The notes beneath the pieces were generated by a model, which was not told where the DNA came from, did no database searches, and worked only from the letters and a program-made list of their open reading frames with translations. A stretch of DNA of 64,000 nt from Pomphorhynchus laevis (lineage: Eukaryota; Acanthocephala; Palaeacanthocephala; Echinorhynchida; Pomphorhynchidae), in assembly GCA_012934845.2 (NCBI GenBank), contig WNNJ02003720.1, forward strand, positions 124,001 through 188,000, given 5' to 3'. The number at the start of each line of letters is the position of its first letter. The stretch's first letter is position 1. Below, piece by piece: positions 1 through 9,320 of the stretch. Both the position numbers and the translations under genes were made by a program.

Positions 1-1028
1 GCGGCTTTTGTTCTGCTACAATGATTTCGGCCCTCCAAATGAAACTAGTGCAAGATATGGTTTGTGATGTGAATTGTTGTGATATATCGTTACCTATCAA
101 CTTAAATGACGTTCGTGTCTCTCAAGACAGCACGGACCATCAAACTTCGATAAACACTTGTACCGTTAATCCTGTCGTTAAGCTGCCATTAGATGACAGT
201 TCAACTCCTGACCTATGTGAACCGAGGATTGAATTACCTTCACTGTCATCTACGCATCAGCACGATAATACTTCAAATGTCGAACTTCAAATGCTGTCAT
301 CCTTTCAGGACAAAGAAAAATCGGTCATTCATGTTGAACAAACTACACCAGCTGTAAACAAAGGAAGGGTATGGCGCAACACTCTATTGCAACCTACACG
401 AAACGCTGGATCGACATACCATCAATTGGGTGAAATCAGAGGTAGCGATTCGAGTGGGGCCATCGATAGAAAACAGAAGGCCAAAAATAAGAATAAATCA
501 GGAAATTATTTACCTTCAAATGGTCAGAGCATTTCTTTGGACAACGCTCCTTCTACAAACTACCGTTCGCATCCAGATAGGTCTTGCAATATCTTATTTA
601 GTGGTATCGCTGAATCAAAGGCCAGTAACTCACAAACACGTATGAATGATGATGTGTCCAGCCTCCGTACTGTGTTCTGTCAGTTACTCTTAGAAGGTGA
701 TGAGAAGCTAGCTTCTACTCTGAAGGTTACAAAGTTGTTTCGACTTGGAAAAAAGGTGGTAGAGAAACCAAGATTGTTGAAAGTTGTATTATCTTCCGCA
801 AAACATGCAGACCTTTTGCTCAAACGTGGTTTTCGACTTAAAGATTATCCACATCGTATTCTTAAGGATCTGAGTCTCGAAGATCGTTTAAAGTTGAAAG
901 AAGCAAAAACAGTATTACGAAACCGGCTATCTGAAGGTGAAACGAACTTATGCATACGAAATTTTCAGGTTGTCAGGTGGCACCCAGTAGTTCGTTGGAA
1001 TCCCATAACGATCAACAGCGTCACTTAG
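1..1028 (+). CDS. LINE A1 ORF1 protein (5' partial)
   Basis: ORF1 of the LINE, probably a nucleic-acid-binding chaperone of the RNP. The frame is open from base 3; the ATG at 21 is internal because the frame continues upstream through a CGFC motif. The N-terminal two thirds is low-complexity Ser/Thr/Asn/Gln-rich linker. From about residue 190 of the ATG-21 product comes a conserved block that looks RRM-like: a beta strand ILFSGIAES, then VTKLFRLGKK and RPRLLKVVL-type strands, then a basic helix DLSLEDRLKLKEA. The last 26 codons overlap ORF2 in the -1 register. The same block recurs in family B ORF1. The RRM assignment is inference from pattern, not a profile search. Confidence 0.8.
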   Translation, partial: GFCSATMISALQMKLVQDMVCDVNCCDISLPINLNDVRVSQDSTDHQTSINTCTVNPVVKLPLDDSSTPDLCEPRIELPSLSSTHQHDNTSNVELQMLSSFQDKEKSVIHVEQTTPAVNKGRVWRNTLLQPTRNAGSTYHQLGEIRGSDSSGAIDRKQKAKNKNKSGNYLPSNGQSISLDNAPSTNYRSHPDRSCNILFSGIAESKASNSQTRMNDDVSSLRTVFCQLLLEGDEKLASTLKVTKLFRLGKKVVEKPRLLKVVLSSAKHADLLLKRGFRLKDYPHRILKDLSLEDRLKLKEAKTVLRNRLSEGETNLCIRNFQVVRWHPVVRWNPITINSVT

Positions 1029-2365
1029 CAGTATCCAGTTTGAATTTTGCTAGTTCGTCTGGAAAAGGTAGTTTCAACAGTCATTCATCGCAACTCTTCA
1101 ATAGTGTTAGTTTCAATTCTGATCTGGGACACTTAGTTTCATTCAACAAATTATTCACCGTTCCTAGTAATCCCTTACCACAACCCACACGCTATTTATC
1201 GATTGGGTATTCTAATCTTCGTAGTTTGCCTGCTCAAATAGTGGAGTTGAAGTATCACATGCTTTCTCATTCGTATGACATTTTCTGCGTTGCTGAGTCC
1301 TGGTTGCATCAATATATTGTCGATACCACTGTGAACATTCCTGGTTTTCGCCTTATACGAAGCGACAGGATATCAGGTAGGCGAGGTGGCGGTGTCGCCG
1401 CGTATGTCAGAGAAAATTTCCTCGTATCTGAGGTGTTGAATATTTGTGACCCTTGTGGGTCTTTTGAGACTCTATGCTTCCGTATTGATCACTCAGCGAC
1501 CAGTATGAACTTTTGCGTCGTGTATCGATCTCCGTCAGTAATTGCAGACACTGATCAACTAAAACTTATTTTACAATCGGTATGTTTCTCCCCTCACTTT
1601 ATTCTTTTGGGCGATTTTAATCTTCCACGATCTAGATGGTCAGACTATGTCTTTTCTGATGGTAGTTCCACGGAAAGGGAAATATCTGAGTTCCTTGCTG
1701 AGGAACTCATGCTGATTCAGCATGTACAAGAACCAACTTGCTTAACTTCAAGATCGGATTCGGTACTTGATCTGGTGTTTTCCAGATATGTAGGAGACAT
1801 AATCAAAGTTGATCATCTCCCTCCTTTAGGAAGTAGTGACCACTGCTTGCTCTCCTTGACGGCTGTCCCTTATTCCAGATTCTGTCCACCTTGTTCAAAA
1901 ACTTACAAACGTCATTGGTCGAAAGTGAGAAGAGATGTTTTGAGAGTTTACAACCAATTCCCGTGTACTTTTATGAACACGGACAAGTTATCATTGAATA
2001 TGATCACTGATTACCTACATAAATTATCTGATATTCTTGCCCCTATGCGCGAATCCTCTTATGCTGCTAAGTCACCTGCATGGATAGATTCCAACGTCAG
2101 ACAACTAATAAGTTCAAGAAATTGTTTATGGAAGCTTCAGCGTTCTGATTCTAGTTTCTCTGCCAGATATAAATATGTTCGAAATCTTTGTACTAGAGTG
2201 AAAGCAACAAAACGATGTGCATTCGAATCGTATATCGCTAATAATGTAACACGGAATCCAAAACTATTCTGGGCCTATGTTCGTCGCAACAGAACCCTTA
2301 ATACAGAAATAAACTGCCATCGTAGTTCCGATCCCAAAGAAAACCATTGCAACGGCTTGTACTGA
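950..2365 (+). CDS. LINE A1 ORF2, endonuclease part
   Basis: N-terminal part of ORF2 with an exonuclease-endonuclease-phosphatase (APE-like) domain that nicks target DNA for target-primed reverse transcription. Motifs seen: YSNLRSL, AESWLH, GGGVAAYV, YRSPS, LLGDFNLP, LDLVFS and a final SSDHCLLSL (catalytic SDH). The ATG at 950 lies inside ORF1, 79 nt upstream of the ORF1 stop, and the same MxTxFSG start is seen in copies A2 and B. After the linker (ARNPKLFWAYVRRNRTLN-like) the frame runs into about 12 foreign codons and stops, because an internal deletion removed the start of the RT domain. Confidence 0.88.
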   Translation: MHTKFSGCQVAPSSSLESHNDQQRHLAVSSLNFASSSGKGSFNSHSSQLFNSVSFNSDLGHLVSFNKLFTVPSNPLPQPTRYLSIGYSNLRSLPAQIVELKYHMLSHSYDIFCVAESWLHQYIVDTTVNIPGFRLIRSDRISGRRGGGVAAYVRENFLVSEVLNICDPCGSFETLCFRIDHSATSMNFCVVYRSPSVIADTDQLKLILQSVCFSPHFILLGDFNLPRSRWSDYVFSDGSSTEREISEFLAEELMLIQHVQEPTCLTSRSDSVLDLVFSRYVGDIIKVDHLPPLGSSDHCLLSLTAVPYSRFCPPCSKTYKRHWSKVRRDVLRVYNQFPCTFMNTDKLSLNMITDYLHKLSDILAPMRESSYAAKSPAWIDSNVRQLISSRNCLWKLQRSDSSFSARYKYVRNLCTRVKATKRCAFESYIANNVTRNPKLFWAYVRRNRTLNTEINCHRSSDPKENHCNGLY

Positions 2366-2402
2366 CTATAGACCAATCAGCCTGACTAGTTCTCTATGCA
2401 AA

Positions 2403-3656
2403 GTGCTTGAAAAGTTGATCGCCACCCGGATCAGGCATCACTTGAGGGAACTCGGAATAATGTCGTCTTCTCAGCACGGTTTCCTCCCTGGTCGTTCCTG
2501 CTTAACAAACTTATTGACTTCACGCGAAATGTGGGTTGAGGCGGTCAGTCGCGGCCAATCAATTAATGTGGTATTCATTGACTTTTCAAGAGCATTCGAT
2601 CGGGTGCCGCATGAGAGCTTGGTAGCATTACTATTTAACTACGGCATTCCTGTAATGTTGTGTAATTGGATTCAAGATTTCCTACGTCATCGTTTCTTTA
2701 GGGTGAGAGTTGGCACCCATCTTTCCACTTCCAGACGCGTTTACTGTGGTGTTCCGCAAGGTACCGTACTAGGACCTCTGCTGTTTATTGTGTTCCTTAA
2801 CGATTTGTTGCTGCGGATTCAGAGTCCCTGTCTTGCTTTTGCTGACGACCTCAAAATATGGTCTGTAGATGATATTGATCCGCTTGGCATTTCCCTGCAG
2901 GAAGACCTTAATGAAATATATCAATGGAGTGAGGCTACTGGTATGAAGATCAATGTTGACAAATGCGGCCACATGAAATTAGGAAGGCGTTGCGATGACC
3001 GTCGTTTTCGCCTCGGAACTTCAATTCTTAATGTCGTCATGGAGTATAGGGATCTGGGTGTCATGGTGCATAGGACATTGAAATCCCGATCAAATACAGA
3101 GTTTGCCCATAGCAAGGCTTTGCGAGCTATGTACTGCGTCAAAAATGCATTTAATCGTATTAATCCATACGTCTTCAAACGGCTTTACTGCGCTCTTGTT
3201 CGCACGCATATAGAGTACTGCGTGCAAGCAGTTTTTCCATACACTAAGAAAGAGTTCAATAGACTAGAGTCAATCCTTCGTAGAGGTTCTCGAATGTGTA
3301 TGGATGGATCATATTCATATCGTGAACGGCTTGAATTTCTAAAGATACCATCTTTGGGTCAGAGGCTATATTACCTAGACCTTGTTGCATTATGGCGAAT
3401 GGTAAATGGGATAGATGGTTTTCCCTCGTGCTATGTTAAAGTTTGTTCTCAGACGCATCGTGGCCACCCGTTGAAACTATTTAAGTTTCCCCATGGTAAA
3501 GTAGTGAGTTTGGCTAGGCTCTCACATCGAGCATTAAACGCCTGGAACACGTTGCCAGGAGAAATAGCATGTACCAAGGACTTATCTCAATTTAAAGTTC
3601 AACTTCGTCAGTGGATTAACGATCATGGCATTCCGAATGTATACAATATTATGTAA
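2403..3656 (+). CDS. LINE A1 ORF2, reverse transcriptase part
   Basis: Reverse transcriptase of the CR1/Jockey supergroup. Seen motifs: palm A VVFIDFSRAFDRVPH, B GVPQGTVLGPLLF, C LAFADDLKIW, motif D/E region KINVDKC and YRDLGVMV, then the thumb and C-terminal LINE tail with HIEYCVQ and LSHRALNAWNTLP. The apparent start at 2,403 is not a natural start: the frame is the continuation of ORF2 after an internal deletion (junction near 2,311), and canonical RT motifs 0-2 (for example PDDISPFLL in copy A2) are missing. All catalytic Asp residues remain. Confidence 0.88.
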   Translation: MLEKLIATRIRHHLRELGIMSSSQHGFLPGRSCLTNLLTSREMWVEAVSRGQSINVVFIDFSRAFDRVPHESLVALLFNYGIPVMLCNWIQDFLRHRFFRVRVGTHLSTSRRVYCGVPQGTVLGPLLFIVFLNDLLLRIQSPCLAFADDLKIWSVDDIDPLGISLQEDLNEIYQWSEATGMKINVDKCGHMKLGRRCDDRRFRLGTSILNVVMEYRDLGVMVHRTLKSRSNTEFAHSKALRAMYCVKNAFNRINPYVFKRLYCALVRTHIEYCVQAVFPYTKKEFNRLESILRRGSRMCMDGSYSYRERLEFLKIPSLGQRLYYLDLVALWRMVNGIDGFPSCYVKVCSQTHRGHPLKLFKFPHGKVVSLARLSHRALNAWNTLPGEIACTKDLSQFKVQLRQWINDHGIPNVYNIM

Positions 3657-3719
3657 CCGCTATTAACTTTTTTTTCTTCTTTTCTTTTCTTTTTTATTTC
3701 CTATGTGATCAGTTGAAAC

Positions 3720-3757
3720 AGCCATTTGGCTATAACTTGTAATACTAATAATAATGT
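3720..3757 (+). other. 3'-terminal hairpin and TAA-like tail of LINE A1
   Basis: AGCCATTTGGCT forms a 4-bp stem with a 4-nt loop, followed by TATAACTTGTAATACTAATAATAATG. The same arrangement ends A2, B, C and D, so it is probably the cis signal recognised by the LINE RT. Confidence 0.6.
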
Positions 3758-3765
3758 CGCAATCA

Positions 3766-3940
3766 GTGCATGAGAGTTAAATTTCGTAAGCGCATAATCT
3801 ATGAACGTAAAATAATTAATTCGATTAATTCAACCCCAAAGATATTTTGGTCACATATTCGCAGAAATAAGTGTACAAGACCTTTTATATCGTGTTTAAA
3901 GTGTGATGAACAGCTTGTTGATTCACATGCAGATTATTAT
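3766..3940 (+). pseudogene. Older LINE D, piece 1 (endonuclease-RT linker)
   Basis: Plus-strand reading gives KFRKRIIYERKIINSIN, KIFWSHIRRNK and DEQLVDSHAD, the usual linker between endonuclease and RT in CR1-like ORF2. It begins right after the 3' end of A1 and ends at the TAA-like 3' end of element C, so both younger elements appear to have landed in it. The later pieces are at 6,880, 12,212 and 17,505. Confidence 0.6.
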
Positions 3941-4042
3941 TTATTATTAATACAGGTCATAGCCATAAGGCTGTTTTGACCGCTCACATAAAAAAACAAA
4001 TAAATACAAGAAAAAAATCAAAAAAATCGTTCAGTATATATA

Positions 4043-4318
4043 TCAGAACCATGGGTACTGCAGCAACCACCATTCGTTCTCATTTCGAATCCAGTTCTTT
4101 ATATTGGATTTAAATTCATTGATTGTATGCACCGCAACGACATCAACTGGAAGACGATTCCAAATATTCACCGCTCGATGAGACAGTCGGAAATGACGAG
4201 GGTATTTTCCGTGCTCATGTACTACTAGTACTTTCGAGTGCCCTCTACGTCCATCCCGTTCATTGAGTTCAACTCTATTTGCTGAAAAATTTTCATCTTT
4301 ATTAACTAGTCGATACAT
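4043..4318 (-). pseudogene. LINE C ORF2, C-terminal tail
   Basis: Encodes the typical CR1-like C-terminus with GRRGHSKVL, FRLSHRAVNIWNRLP and INEFKSNIKNWI. The 91-residue piece is in frame with a natural stop, but it is separated from the RT block by a deletion of roughly 100-150 codons (the region that normally holds the VRPHLEYC-type motif). The stretch directly upstream is a short inverted repeat. Confidence 0.8.
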
Positions 4319-4351
4319 AGCTAGAAGGTCGATATAAAGACCTTCTAGCTA
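4318..4351. repeat. 13-bp fold-back at a LINE C deletion junction
   Basis: TAGCTAGAAGGTC and its exact reverse complement, separated by 8 nt, sit exactly where the thumb region of element C is missing. It looks like a templated insertion made during repair. Confidence 0.8.
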
Positions 4352-4361
4352 TGGAAGGTCT

Positions 4362-5624
4362 TTATCTTCTATCTACGGGAGATAAATCTTTAAAGCAATT
4401 TTTGACAATATAGGTCATTCTTCTTGCTGCGTTACAAATCCTATCAGTGTTAGCACGTGTTTTCAGATTGTTTTGAACAATTATACCAAGATCCAGAATG
4501 GACTGCGTGGAAACAACAAACTCATCGCCAATAAAATATTCTTGACTCACATTGCTATGACCTAATCTCATATGTGCACACTTTTTAATATTCAATGAAA
4601 TTCCATTGTTTAAAGACCATCGATAAACAATGTTTAGGATATTTTGAAAGTCATTTCGATCCTTGTTGGTTTTAATCAATTTCCATACCTTTACATCGTC
4701 GGCAAAAGCTAAAACACTACAATCCTCAATTAAATCTAGTAGCTGATTTATAAATATGTTAAACAACAAGGGTCCTAAGACTGATCCCTGTGACACTCCT
4801 GAGATGATAGGACGATAAGACGATAGGCATTGACCTACACGAACAGCAAAGGATCTATCTTTAAGAAAATCTTGAATCAAGCTTATAATGGATCGATTGA
4901 CTTTATAAGACTCAAGGGTGGAAATTAGCATTTTGTGGGGCACCCTATCAAAAGCCCGACTAAAGTCAAGAAATATTACGTCGATACAGTACCCGTTAGC
5001 AACATGTCCAACCCAATCTTCGCGAGCATGTAATAAGTTTGTAAGACATGAACGCCGAGGGCGAAATCCATGCTGTGCATTATTGAGAATTCTCAGCGAA
5101 CTCAAATGATCATATATGCGTCTGTTTAGTATGCGCTCAATCACTTTGCATACAACACTAGTTAGACTTATTGCCCTATAGTTATTCGGATCATCTTTTT
5201 CACCATTTTTATAAATTGGTACTACAATCGCTTTTTTCCAGGCAGCAGGTAACTTCGAAATGCGCAAGCTCAGCTCAAATATGGAGGCTAATGGCTCAGC
5301 CAGAACAGGAGCAAGTAACTTAAGAAGTTGGGGGTGAATATCATCGGGGCCTGCCGCTGATGATCTAGATAACCTAGCCAATTCAACAAAAACCTCATGT
5401 GCTGTTATCGTTAAAACTGGAGAACCAATTTCTACCTGTTGTGATGCTGCATCTCCACATATGCTAGAGAAAGCATCTGGTGTCAGCTCAAAAGCGGATG
5501 CAAACAATTCTGCCATGCTGTCTGGCGATGTCACTCGAGTGTTACCATCTCTTAAAGATGAAATAGCTGGTAGCAGAGCTCTGGATCCTTTCACATAAGC
5601 CCAATTTTTTTGGTTCTGTATCAA
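4362..5624 (-). pseudogene. LINE C ORF2, reverse transcriptase
   Basis: 420-residue RT block. Motifs in order: linker KNWAYVKGSRALLP, GPDDIHPQLLKLLAP, AIVVPIYKNGEKDDPNNYR, ISLTSVVCKVIERI, QHGFRPRRSCLTNLL, palm A VIFLDFSRAFDRVPH, B GVSQGSVLGPLLFNIF, C LAFADDVKVW, then LNIKKCAHM and DLGIIVQNNLKT. The catalytic FADD is intact. The piece stops after SPVDRR where the thumb is deleted. It is a complete palm, so this was a working lineage fairly recently. Confidence 0.85.
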
Positions 5625-5658
5625 TTTGTAAAGCTAATTGATCTTCAAAACTTTGCCT

Positions 5659-6372
5659 TTATGTAATCTTAAGGCGATCGACGAAATTTCGGAACATTGT
5701 ATACCGCTTTTTAAAATTATTCTGATGACGGCTTAGTTCAAATAGACGATTCCTATGTTTGAGAGCATATCGCAATTCAGTGTCAAACCAAGGAGGGTAT
5801 TTAGCTTTACTTTTTGGTACTCTACGGAGTGGTGCAAACTTATCTGCAAGAGCTACTAAACCTGATTCAATAACATGCCACCTTACCTCAATGTCTTCAC
5901 TAGCACAGTTGAATGATGTTCTTAGTGCCGCCTCTCGTAATGAGTCTTCATCAATTTGTTGCCAAGATCTTTTCGACACTATCAAATTTTTCAGTTTTGG
6001 GATCATACACCTAGAAAAATAATTGAATAAGATCATGCAATGATCGCTCAATCCAATAGGACTCTGATAGCTCATATTACCCACACTTGTAATTAATTTG
6101 GAAAATACCAAATCTAGACAAGATTCCTGGTTTTGCGCGAATCTGGTGGGCGACTGCACATGTTGCTCTAAAATGAGATCATTTGTAAGAAAATTCCACA
6201 AATCCACATCTGACTTGGAAGAACTACTATCCAAAACATAATTCCCGATGTGACCAGCTGAGGGTATATTAAAATCGCCAACTAGTAGATATTCTTCAAG
6301 CTCAGAACAGTGACTAATTAGTGTAGAGAATTCATGACTCAATACGGATGATTGCGGCGACCTGTAGCACAC
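5659..6372 (-). pseudogene. LINE C ORF2, endonuclease C-terminal half
   Basis: Shows YRSPQ, LLVGDFNIP, LDLVFSKL and the catalytic LSDHCMILF, then PPWFDTELRYALKHRNRL, the normal linker after the endonuclease. The N-terminal half lies upstream (about 6,375-6,760) with LRSILPKFDELKAW and LTETWLHRDIP but in another frame. Confidence 0.8.
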
Positions 6373-6879
6373 GGCAATACCTAAGGGACCTCCGAAGTGT
6401 GAAACAATGACTGAGAGAAACTCACACGTGCCCAGTTCATTTTTAAAATTACGAGTGGAAGTAATGTTTAAGGATGTCGTAATATATAGCGCAACACCTC
6501 CACCCTTCCGAGACTCTATCAGCTCTCACCAAATTATATCCCATAATAGCAATTAAACCATCGGGGATATCACGATGCAGCCATGTTTCAGTGAGAACCA
6601 GGATCGCTGGTTTATTTAAGATGACCCATGCCTTAAGTTCATCAAATTTTGGTAAAATACTCCTTAAATTAGTATAGGCGACACTAATACCAGAAGCAGA
6701 GGGTAATTGAGTAGTAATGTTGGATGTGATATCAATATTGTTCTGAAGTATTAGCGGATTCGTTTATGCTCGGTGTAAATAACTCAACTAACAAACATAG
6801 TGACAATATTAGAAAAGAAAGCGCATTCCTGTTAAGGCGTTTTGTAGTTTCGCAATCTTTTGTCTATGCAGAGTTGGTT

Positions 6880-7384
6880 TAATTATCGATACATTCATCT
6901 CATCGTCCTGAGGACATACACTTCTACCTGCTTCGAGCTTTAAGGTATGTGGTGACCTCGGTATTCACCGAATTGTTTCAAATGTCAATTGATAAATGCG
7001 AGATACCATTAGATTGGAAATGTGCAACTGTACTTCCTATTTTTAAGAAGAGTTATATGCACAATCCTAAAAATTAGACCCGTGAGCTTAACTAGTGTTG
7101 TTAGTAAAATTTTGAACGCATCTATAAATATGCAGAGAACTTATTCCGCCAGCCGAACCAACTCAACTCACGTCAACATGAATTCACTGTTGGAAGATCG
7201 TGCTTATCCAATTTACTTTGTGATAGATATGTATGGGTTAATAAAGTGTCTAATTGAATTACAGTTTATTGTCTTTATTGACTTCAGTATAGCATTCGAC
7301 CATATACACCATAAAAATCTTATCGAAGTCCTTGTAGATTGTACTGTAGATCCGATAGTCGTTAATTGGCTTTATAAATTTCTA
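6880..7384 (+). pseudogene. Older LINE D, piece 2 (RT fingers and palm A)
   Basis: Decayed plus-strand RT: RPEDIHFYLLRAL, ELFQMSIDKCEIPLDWKCA, VLPIFKKS, then RPVSLTSVVSKIL, and palm A VFIDFSIAFDHIHHKNLIEV followed by VVNWLYKFL. Several frame changes and stops. It begins right after the 5' end of element C and continues the reading of piece 1 with about 60-80 codons missing, as expected if element C inserted in the middle. Confidence 0.65.
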
Positions 7385-7390
7385 ACGCAG

Positions 7391-7412
7391 CGTTCTTATT
7401 ATTAATAAGAAC
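7391..7412. repeat. Small perfect palindrome at a LINE break
   Basis: GTTCTTATT-ATT-AATAAGAAC lies exactly where the reading of LINE D piece 2 breaks off. It resembles the fold-back at 4,318. Confidence 0.6.
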
Positions 7413-7464
7413 ATACGCTTACTCTAACTCCAGTAAGAGTATCGGACCATGCTTCGAATATTAT

Positions 7465-7728
7465 GAACTAAGGAAGAAAAGGAAGTATCTTGAGAGAGTA
7501 AATAACATAGAGCATGTGTCATTTATTCCCGTAGTATTTTCGATGCTCGGTGGGGCGGGTACGGAAGCGGCAATCCTGTTAAAGAGAATCGCGAGCTCCC
7601 TGGCAAGGAGTCATAACAGCTCATACAACGATGAAATAACCAGATTACGTAGTGGCATCAGCGTTATCCTTGCAAAGATGACTTCTCGATGTGTCCGTGG
7701 AGCTCGATCAGCTATAAATCGTCCCTAA
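7465..7728 (+). pseudogene. C-terminal fragment of a PHD-RT type retroelement
   Basis: Reads KRKYLERVNNIEH, SFIPVVFSMLGGAG, AAILLKRIASSLA and RGARSAINRP to a stop. From memory, this pattern (SFTPLVFSxxGGxG, KRLAxxLA, CxRGxR) closes RT proteins of a non-LTR-like retroelement family that is common in sponges, cnidarians and molluscs. No RT motif is seen here, only the tail. Probable relatives of other parts of the same family are at 43,080-44,240 and 58,990-59,640. The family assignment is inference. Confidence 0.5.
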
Positions 7729-7967
7729 AGGGATTTATGCTTAATCCAGCAAGAATAATTTAATGACTTTTTGAATATGAAACTGGCATGGTGAGGTTTT
7801 TTTTCTTTAAAATTGTAAATTAAGGCCCATTTGCGGAAACCTATATTAATGTAATAATATTTATGATATTATTAAAAAGTAGTATTACAAGTTATAGCCA
7901 AATGACTGTTTCAACTGTTCACATAGGAAAATTATAAAAAAGAAAAGAAAAAATAAGTAAATAACGG

Positions 7968-8561
7968 TTACATATTATTGTACACATCCGGAATGCCATG
8001 ATCATTAATCCACTGACGCAGTTGAACTTTAAATTGAGAGAAGTCTTTGACACATGCTATTTCTCCTGGCAACGTGTTCCAGGCGTTTAATGCTCGATGT
8101 GAGAGCCTAGCCAAACTCACTACTTTACCATGGGGAAACTTAAATAGTTTCAATGGGTGGCCACAACGCGTCTGAGAACAAACTTTAACATAGCACGAAA
8201 GAAACCCATCTATCCCATTAACCATTCACCATAATGCAATAAGATCTAGGTAATATAGCCTCTGACCCAAAGATGGTATCTTTAGAAATTCAAGCCGCTC
8301 ATGATATGAATATGATCCATCCATACACATTCGAGAACCTCTACGAAGGATTGACTATAGTCTATTGAACTCTACCTTTGTGTACGGAAAAGCTGCTTGT
8401 ACGCAGTACTCTATATGCGTGCGAACAAGAGCGAAATAAAGCCGTTTGAAAACATATGGATTAATACGATTAAATGCATTTTTGACGCAGTACATAGCTC
8501 GCAAAGTCTTGCTATAGGCAAACTCTGTATTTGACCGAGATTTCAATGTCCCATGCACCAT
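7968..8561 (-). pseudogene. LINE A2 ORF2, thumb and C-terminal tail
   Basis: Two open pieces (8,561-8,355 and 8,225-7,968) with LVRTHIEYCVQAAFPY and LARLSHRALNAWNTLP, nearly the same as A1, separated by a frame break near 8,230-8,350. Confidence 0.75.
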
Positions 8562-8606
8562 GACACACAGATCCCTATACTCTATGACGACATTAAGAAT
8601 TGAAGT

Positions 8607-9300
8607 TCATAGGCGAAAATGACGATCATCACAACGCCTTCCTAATTTCATGTTGCCGCATTTGTCAACATTAATCTTCATACCAGTAGCCTCACTGTAT
8701 CGGTATATTTCATTAAGGTCTTCCTGCAGGGAAATGTCAAGCGAATCAATATAATCTACAGACCATAGTTTGAGGTCGTCAGCAAAAGCAAGACAGGGAC
8801 TCTGAATCCGCAGCAACAAATCGTTAAGGAACACAATAAACAGCAGAGGTCCTAGTACGGTAACCTGCGGAACACCACAGTAAACGCGTCCGGGAGTGGA
8901 AAGCTGGGCGCCAACTCTCACTCTAAAGAATCGATTACGTAGGAAATCTTGAACCCACGTACACAACATTACAGGAATGCCGTAGTTAAATAGTAATGCT
9001 ACCAAGCTATCATGCGGCACCCGATTTAATGCTCTTGAATTGATTGATTGGCCGCGACTGACCATTATTGATTGGCCGCGACTGACCGCCTCGACCCACA
9101 TTTCGCGTGAAGTCAAAAAGTTAGTTAAGAAGGAACGACCAGGAATGAAACCGTGTTGAGAAGACGACATTATTCCGAGTTCCCTCAAGTGATGCCTTAT
9201 CCGGGTGACGATCAACGTTTCAAGCACTTTGCATAGAGAACTAGTCAGGCTGATTGGTCTATAGTCAGTACAAACCGTTGCAATGGTTTTATTTGGGATC
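8607..9300 (-). pseudogene. LINE A2 ORF2, RT palm
   Basis: RHHLRELGIMSSSQHGF, a damaged palm A (local duplication gives VSRGQSI twice), motif B GVPQVTVLGPLLF (G to V in the usual QGTVLG) and motif C LAFADDLKLW. The RT tail continues in pieces at 8,561-8,355 and 8,225-7,968 with LSHRALNAWNTLP near the stop. Confidence 0.8.
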
Positions 9301-9320
9301 GGAACTACGATGGCAGTTTT

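Larger units (their letters stand above)
1..3757 (+). mobile_element. CR1-like LINE, copy A1 (5' end outside window)
   Basis: Non-LTR retrotransposon with ORF1, apurinic-type endonuclease and reverse transcriptase in order, ending in a short AGCCATTTGGCT hairpin (3,720-3,731) and a TAA-like tail. The first 20 bases read CGFCSAT in the ORF1 frame, so the window starts inside an ORF1 four-cysteine motif. The true start is outside: copy A2 shows about 150 bp more. The element is about 90% alike by eye to A2 at 7,878-12,116. Compared with A2 it has lost about 340 bp between endonuclease and RT, so ORF2 is split. The target is the older LINE piece that resumes at 3,766. Confidence 0.9.
3941..6885 (-). 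mobile_element. CR1-like LINE, element C (broken)
   Basis: Minus-strand LINE with endonuclease (6,880-5,659), RT (5,624-4,362) and the C-terminal tail (4,318-4,043), ending in AGCCTTATGGCT (3,961-3,972) and a TAA repeat. It is a different family from A and B, with clearly divergent protein. It has a frame break in the N-terminal endonuclease near 6,500, a break between endonuclease and RT near 5,640, and a missing thumb segment at 4,318-4,360 marked by a fold-back repeat. It interrupts the older plus-strand LINE D. Confidence 0.85.
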
